From contig JAQICG010000129.1 in assembly GCA_027858635.1 (NCBI GenBank), positions 1-6,812 on the forward strand: a DNA stretch of 6,812 nt, given 5' to 3'. The notes below the pieces were generated by a model, which had not been told where the DNA came from, did no database searches, and worked only from the letters and a program-made list of their open reading frames with translations. Below are positions 4,860-6,812 of the stretch, piece after piece. The stretch comes from Gammaproteobacteria bacterium (GTDB taxonomy: Bacteria > Pseudomonadota > Gammaproteobacteria > SZUA-229). A program made the position numbers and the translations under genes. Each line of letters opens with the position of its first letter. Positions within the stretch are counted from its first letter, which is position 1.

Positions 4860-6812
4860 TCAGACCGCTTTCTTGACGACAGAAAAACCTTCGATAGAAG
4901 CCAGCATCGCCTCAGCCGTAATGCCATTGAAGTCCATGATCTCAGCCGGTGATGCCGTGGTTTCGCCACGTTTCCAGCAGAATGTATCGCGTTTTGGCGC
5001 ACGGGTGCGCAGCAGTACAGGTTCCAGGGGCGCACTTGGACCACCGCTGACAGCGAGCAATGCATCGCCATCAAACAGTGCATTAAAGTGATCCTCGTCC
5101 ATAAACTTGTTGTCAGGTTCTGATACCGTATCCCACGCGATGTCACCCGGACGATACAGACGTCGCGGATTTATGACGGCAACGATACGCACTTTATAAC
5201 CTTCGCTTTCCAGTTTGTCTTTGGCTTCAAATACCGGCAGGAAGATCATGTCGCCGGTGACGGCAAATACTACGGTACCTTTGCTGCCCGCTGTTGATTC
5301 ATAGATAGTGGCAGCACCATTTTCGATGGCATGGCGCGATTCTTCCAGCGACATGTAAACCGGTAATGGGCTCTTGGATGCGATGATGACCATGCTCTTG
5401 TTGTAACTGGCGGTGGCATATTCATACGCGGTTTGTATGCTATTGGCATCACAGGGAAACAGCGGATAGGAATTACCATTACGCATCATCGCTGCAAAAT
5501 AGTTTTCTATTTCAGGGCGTTGATGGGTCCAGCCATTACGGCCCTGCTCCAGTGCGCCGGCGGTAAACATGCACACCGTCGACGGCGTTTTGCGGCGTAG
5601 TTCAGCCATGGCCTGCGCCACAGTCTGCATGATGGGCCAGCCATTGATAGCAAAAGACTCGTACGATAACCAGATTGAGCGAGAATCGAAGAGAGCGAGG
5701 CCGGCGGCGAAACCAGCACAGGCATCTTCATTCAACGGCTCGTAAACCTGCCCGTTCGGCTCCTGGTTGTATAGCGGATCCTGAGTCGGGTGGCGAATCT
5801 TCAGGGCATCATTAATGTTTTTCATTGCCGAAGCTTCGTTGCCATCTGCATTGGTAACGACGTAACGCTCATCCGCTAAACCAACCTGTGCAACCAGCGC
5901 GCCCATGGCAGTCGCGGGCACGGCTTTTTCGGTTTTGGCAAACTCGTTCATGGACAGTGTTGGTAATGGGGTGAATTCCAGTTCACCCTCAGTAACCACG
6001 GTTTTTGCCGCAGGCCCGCCACCGGCGCGGCGTAGATTGTCACGCACCAGCTGCCAGGCTTCTGGCGGCAGGGCGCGACGTTGCAGACCGTCGATGATGT
6101 GCGGCTGATCCAGCGTATCGGCTGGATATAAATTATGCGACTTGGCACCGGTAGTATGTATGCCGGTACCTTTCAACTGCTTGATGATAAACGCAGTCAG
6201 TTTCCCGTTCATGGCAGATTTCGCTGCTGCATCCATTCCGGTCAACACGGCCTTGGTAAATGCCAGACGCTGTGTCAGTGAGAATCGGCTGCTGTCGACA
6301 TACGCACCATCCTGATCACTGTCATCAAAATCTTTAGCATCGATTAAAATCACTTCTTCAAAACTGTGGCCTTTCCAGTAGGCGGTCATCTGTTCATTAT
6401 CAAACAGTGACACCATGGAATGATGCTCCTGTGAATAACCGTTCCAGATCAATACCGGTAAAAAGTTGGTGATTTCCGGATAGGCGACGTGGAAGTGCAT
6501 CATCGAATTCAAAACATAGGGTTCGCCCATGCCACCATCACCGATGGTGACCGGGAATAACTTTTCACGATGCAGGTAAGCGCCGGCCATGGCAAAGTGC
6601 TGGCCCTGACCCAACGGGCCGGCAGGCGACAGCAGGCCGGGAATAGCACCGGAGAGATGACCCAGAAGGCCATGTTTTTCACGGAAACGCTGCATCATGT
6701 CGTCCATGTTATTGATGCCCTTCTCTTCCAGTGAGCTATCGAGGAACATTGAGGAATAAAAACCGGGCGCATGATGGCCGACTTCGGTAACAATATTGGT
6801 GTGTCCCAACAT
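4860..6812 (-). CDS. Divergent phosphoketolase (XFP) family ThDP enzyme (partial, 5' end outside window)
   Basis: 650 residues are visible. Phosphoketolases have about 790 to 830, so roughly 140 N-terminal residues lie beyond the window, and the Met at its edge is probably internal. Seen: GHHAPG (12-17), likely equivalent to GHGGP of XFP; SPAGPLGQG (62-70); the ThDP/Mg signature GDG (91-93) with N124 in LIWNGYS; KSHN (224-227), like the SHQ of XFP; SYESF with the probable catalytic Glu385; GRNGWTHQRPE (424-434); CDAN (454-457) and IIASKSPLP (476-484). The C-terminal domain keeps YKVRIVAVI (539-547), DEDHFNALF (572-580) and GETTASP (616-622), each matching an XFP_C block. Family knowledge: XFP enzymes split xylulose 5-phosphate or fructose 6-phosphate with phosphate into acetyl phosphate plus glyceraldehyde 3-phosphate or erythrose 4-phosphate, in the cytoplasm. 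Odd points are a transketolase-like GPLGQG and Arg425 where typical XFPs have His. Activity and substrate are therefore inferred. A DUF1537 kinase follows at 37 bases. Confidence 0.85.
   Translation of the reverse strand: MLGHTNIVTEVGHHAPGFYSSMFLDSSLEEKGINNMDDMMQRFREKHGLLGHLSGAIPGLLSPAGPLGQGQHFAMAGAYLHREKLFPVTIGDGGMGEPYVLNSMMHFHVAYPEITNFLPVLIWNGYSQEHHSMVSLFDNEQMTAYWKGHSFEEVILIDAKDFDDSDQDGAYVDSSRFSLTQRLAFTKAVLTGMDAAAKSAMNGKLTAFIIKQLKGTGIHTTGAKSHNLYPADTLDQPHIIDGLQRRALPPEAWQLVRDNLRRAGGGPAAKTVVTEGELEFTPLPTLSMNEFAKTEKAVPATAMGALVAQVGLADERYVVTNADGNEASAMKNINDALKIRHPTQDPLYNQEPNGQVYEPLNEDACAGFAAGLALFDSRSIWLSYESFAINGWPIMQTVAQAMAELRRKTPSTVCMFTAGALEQGRNGWTHQRPEIENYFAAMMRNGNSYPLFPCDANSIQTAYEYATASYNKSMVIIASKSPLPVYMSLEESRHAIENGAATIYESTAGSKGTVVFAVTGDMIFLPVFEAKDKLESEGYKVRIVAVINPRRLYRPGDIAWDTVSEPDNKFMDEDHFNALFDGDALLAVSGGPSAPLEPVLLRTRAPKRDTFCWKRGETTASPAEIMDFNGITAEAMLASIEGFSVVKKAV

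Noticed and set aside
4838..5146. Minus-strand 102-residue frame overlapping the end of the phosphoketolase-like gene
   Set aside because: Out-of-frame shadow of the XFP coding sequence, with no recognisable motif. The kinase RBS lies just below its end.
6810..6812. ATG at the window edge as the true start of the phosphoketolase-like gene
   Set aside because: Family length and the missing N-terminal blocks (the first conserved histidine region) imply about 140 more residues upstream. No RBS can be inspected.
1..6812. CRISPR arrays, insertion sequences, tRNA genes, prophage or defence genes
   Set aside because: The window is about 97 percent occupied by five metabolic genes. No direct-repeat series, transposase frame, terminal inverted repeat or tRNA-like sequence was seen.

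Overview
The window suggests a gammaproteobacterium or a close relative. Base composition looks moderate (about half GC by eye), the codon use is of proteobacterial type, and the glcD, glcE and glcF products resemble the E. coli glycolate oxidase subunits as I remember them, down to the C-terminal ends. A chemoautotrophic or marine lifestyle would fit the enzyme set, but nothing in the window proves it. All five genes lie on the minus strand, so transcription runs from position 6812 towards position 1. The window is almost wholly coding, and no gap exceeds about 105 bases.

In order of transcription, the first gene (6812 to 4860, cut at its 5' end by the window edge) encodes a divergent thiamine-diphosphate enzyme of the phosphoketolase (XFP) family. 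After a 37-base gap comes a DUF1537 / four-carbon acid sugar kinase family protein (4822 to 3500). A 103-base intergenic region follows, with a good sigma70-type promoter candidate. Then come glcD (3396 to 1912), glcE (1859 to 783) and glcF (from 783 to the window edge, 3' end missing). glcE and glcF share a base in a TAATG overlap. These three encode the catalytic FAD subunit, the second FAD-domain subunit and the iron-sulfur subunit of glycolate oxidase.

Glycolate oxidase oxidises glycolate to glyoxylate and passes electrons towards the respiratory chain. It allows growth on glycolate or, in autotrophs, salvage of the product of phosphoglycolate phosphatase. Phosphoketolases split ketose phosphates into acetyl phosphate and a shorter aldose phosphate. 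DUF1537 kinases phosphorylate C4 sugar acids in the cases that have been characterised. A phosphoketolase-like enzyme and an orphan DUF1537 kinase, apparently co-transcribed and next to glycolate oxidase, are the unusual part of the window. They could be a C2/C4 sugar-acid salvage or phosphoketolase side-product module. That link is inference from gene order only.

No tRNA, rRNA, CRISPR array, insertion sequence or long repeat was seen.
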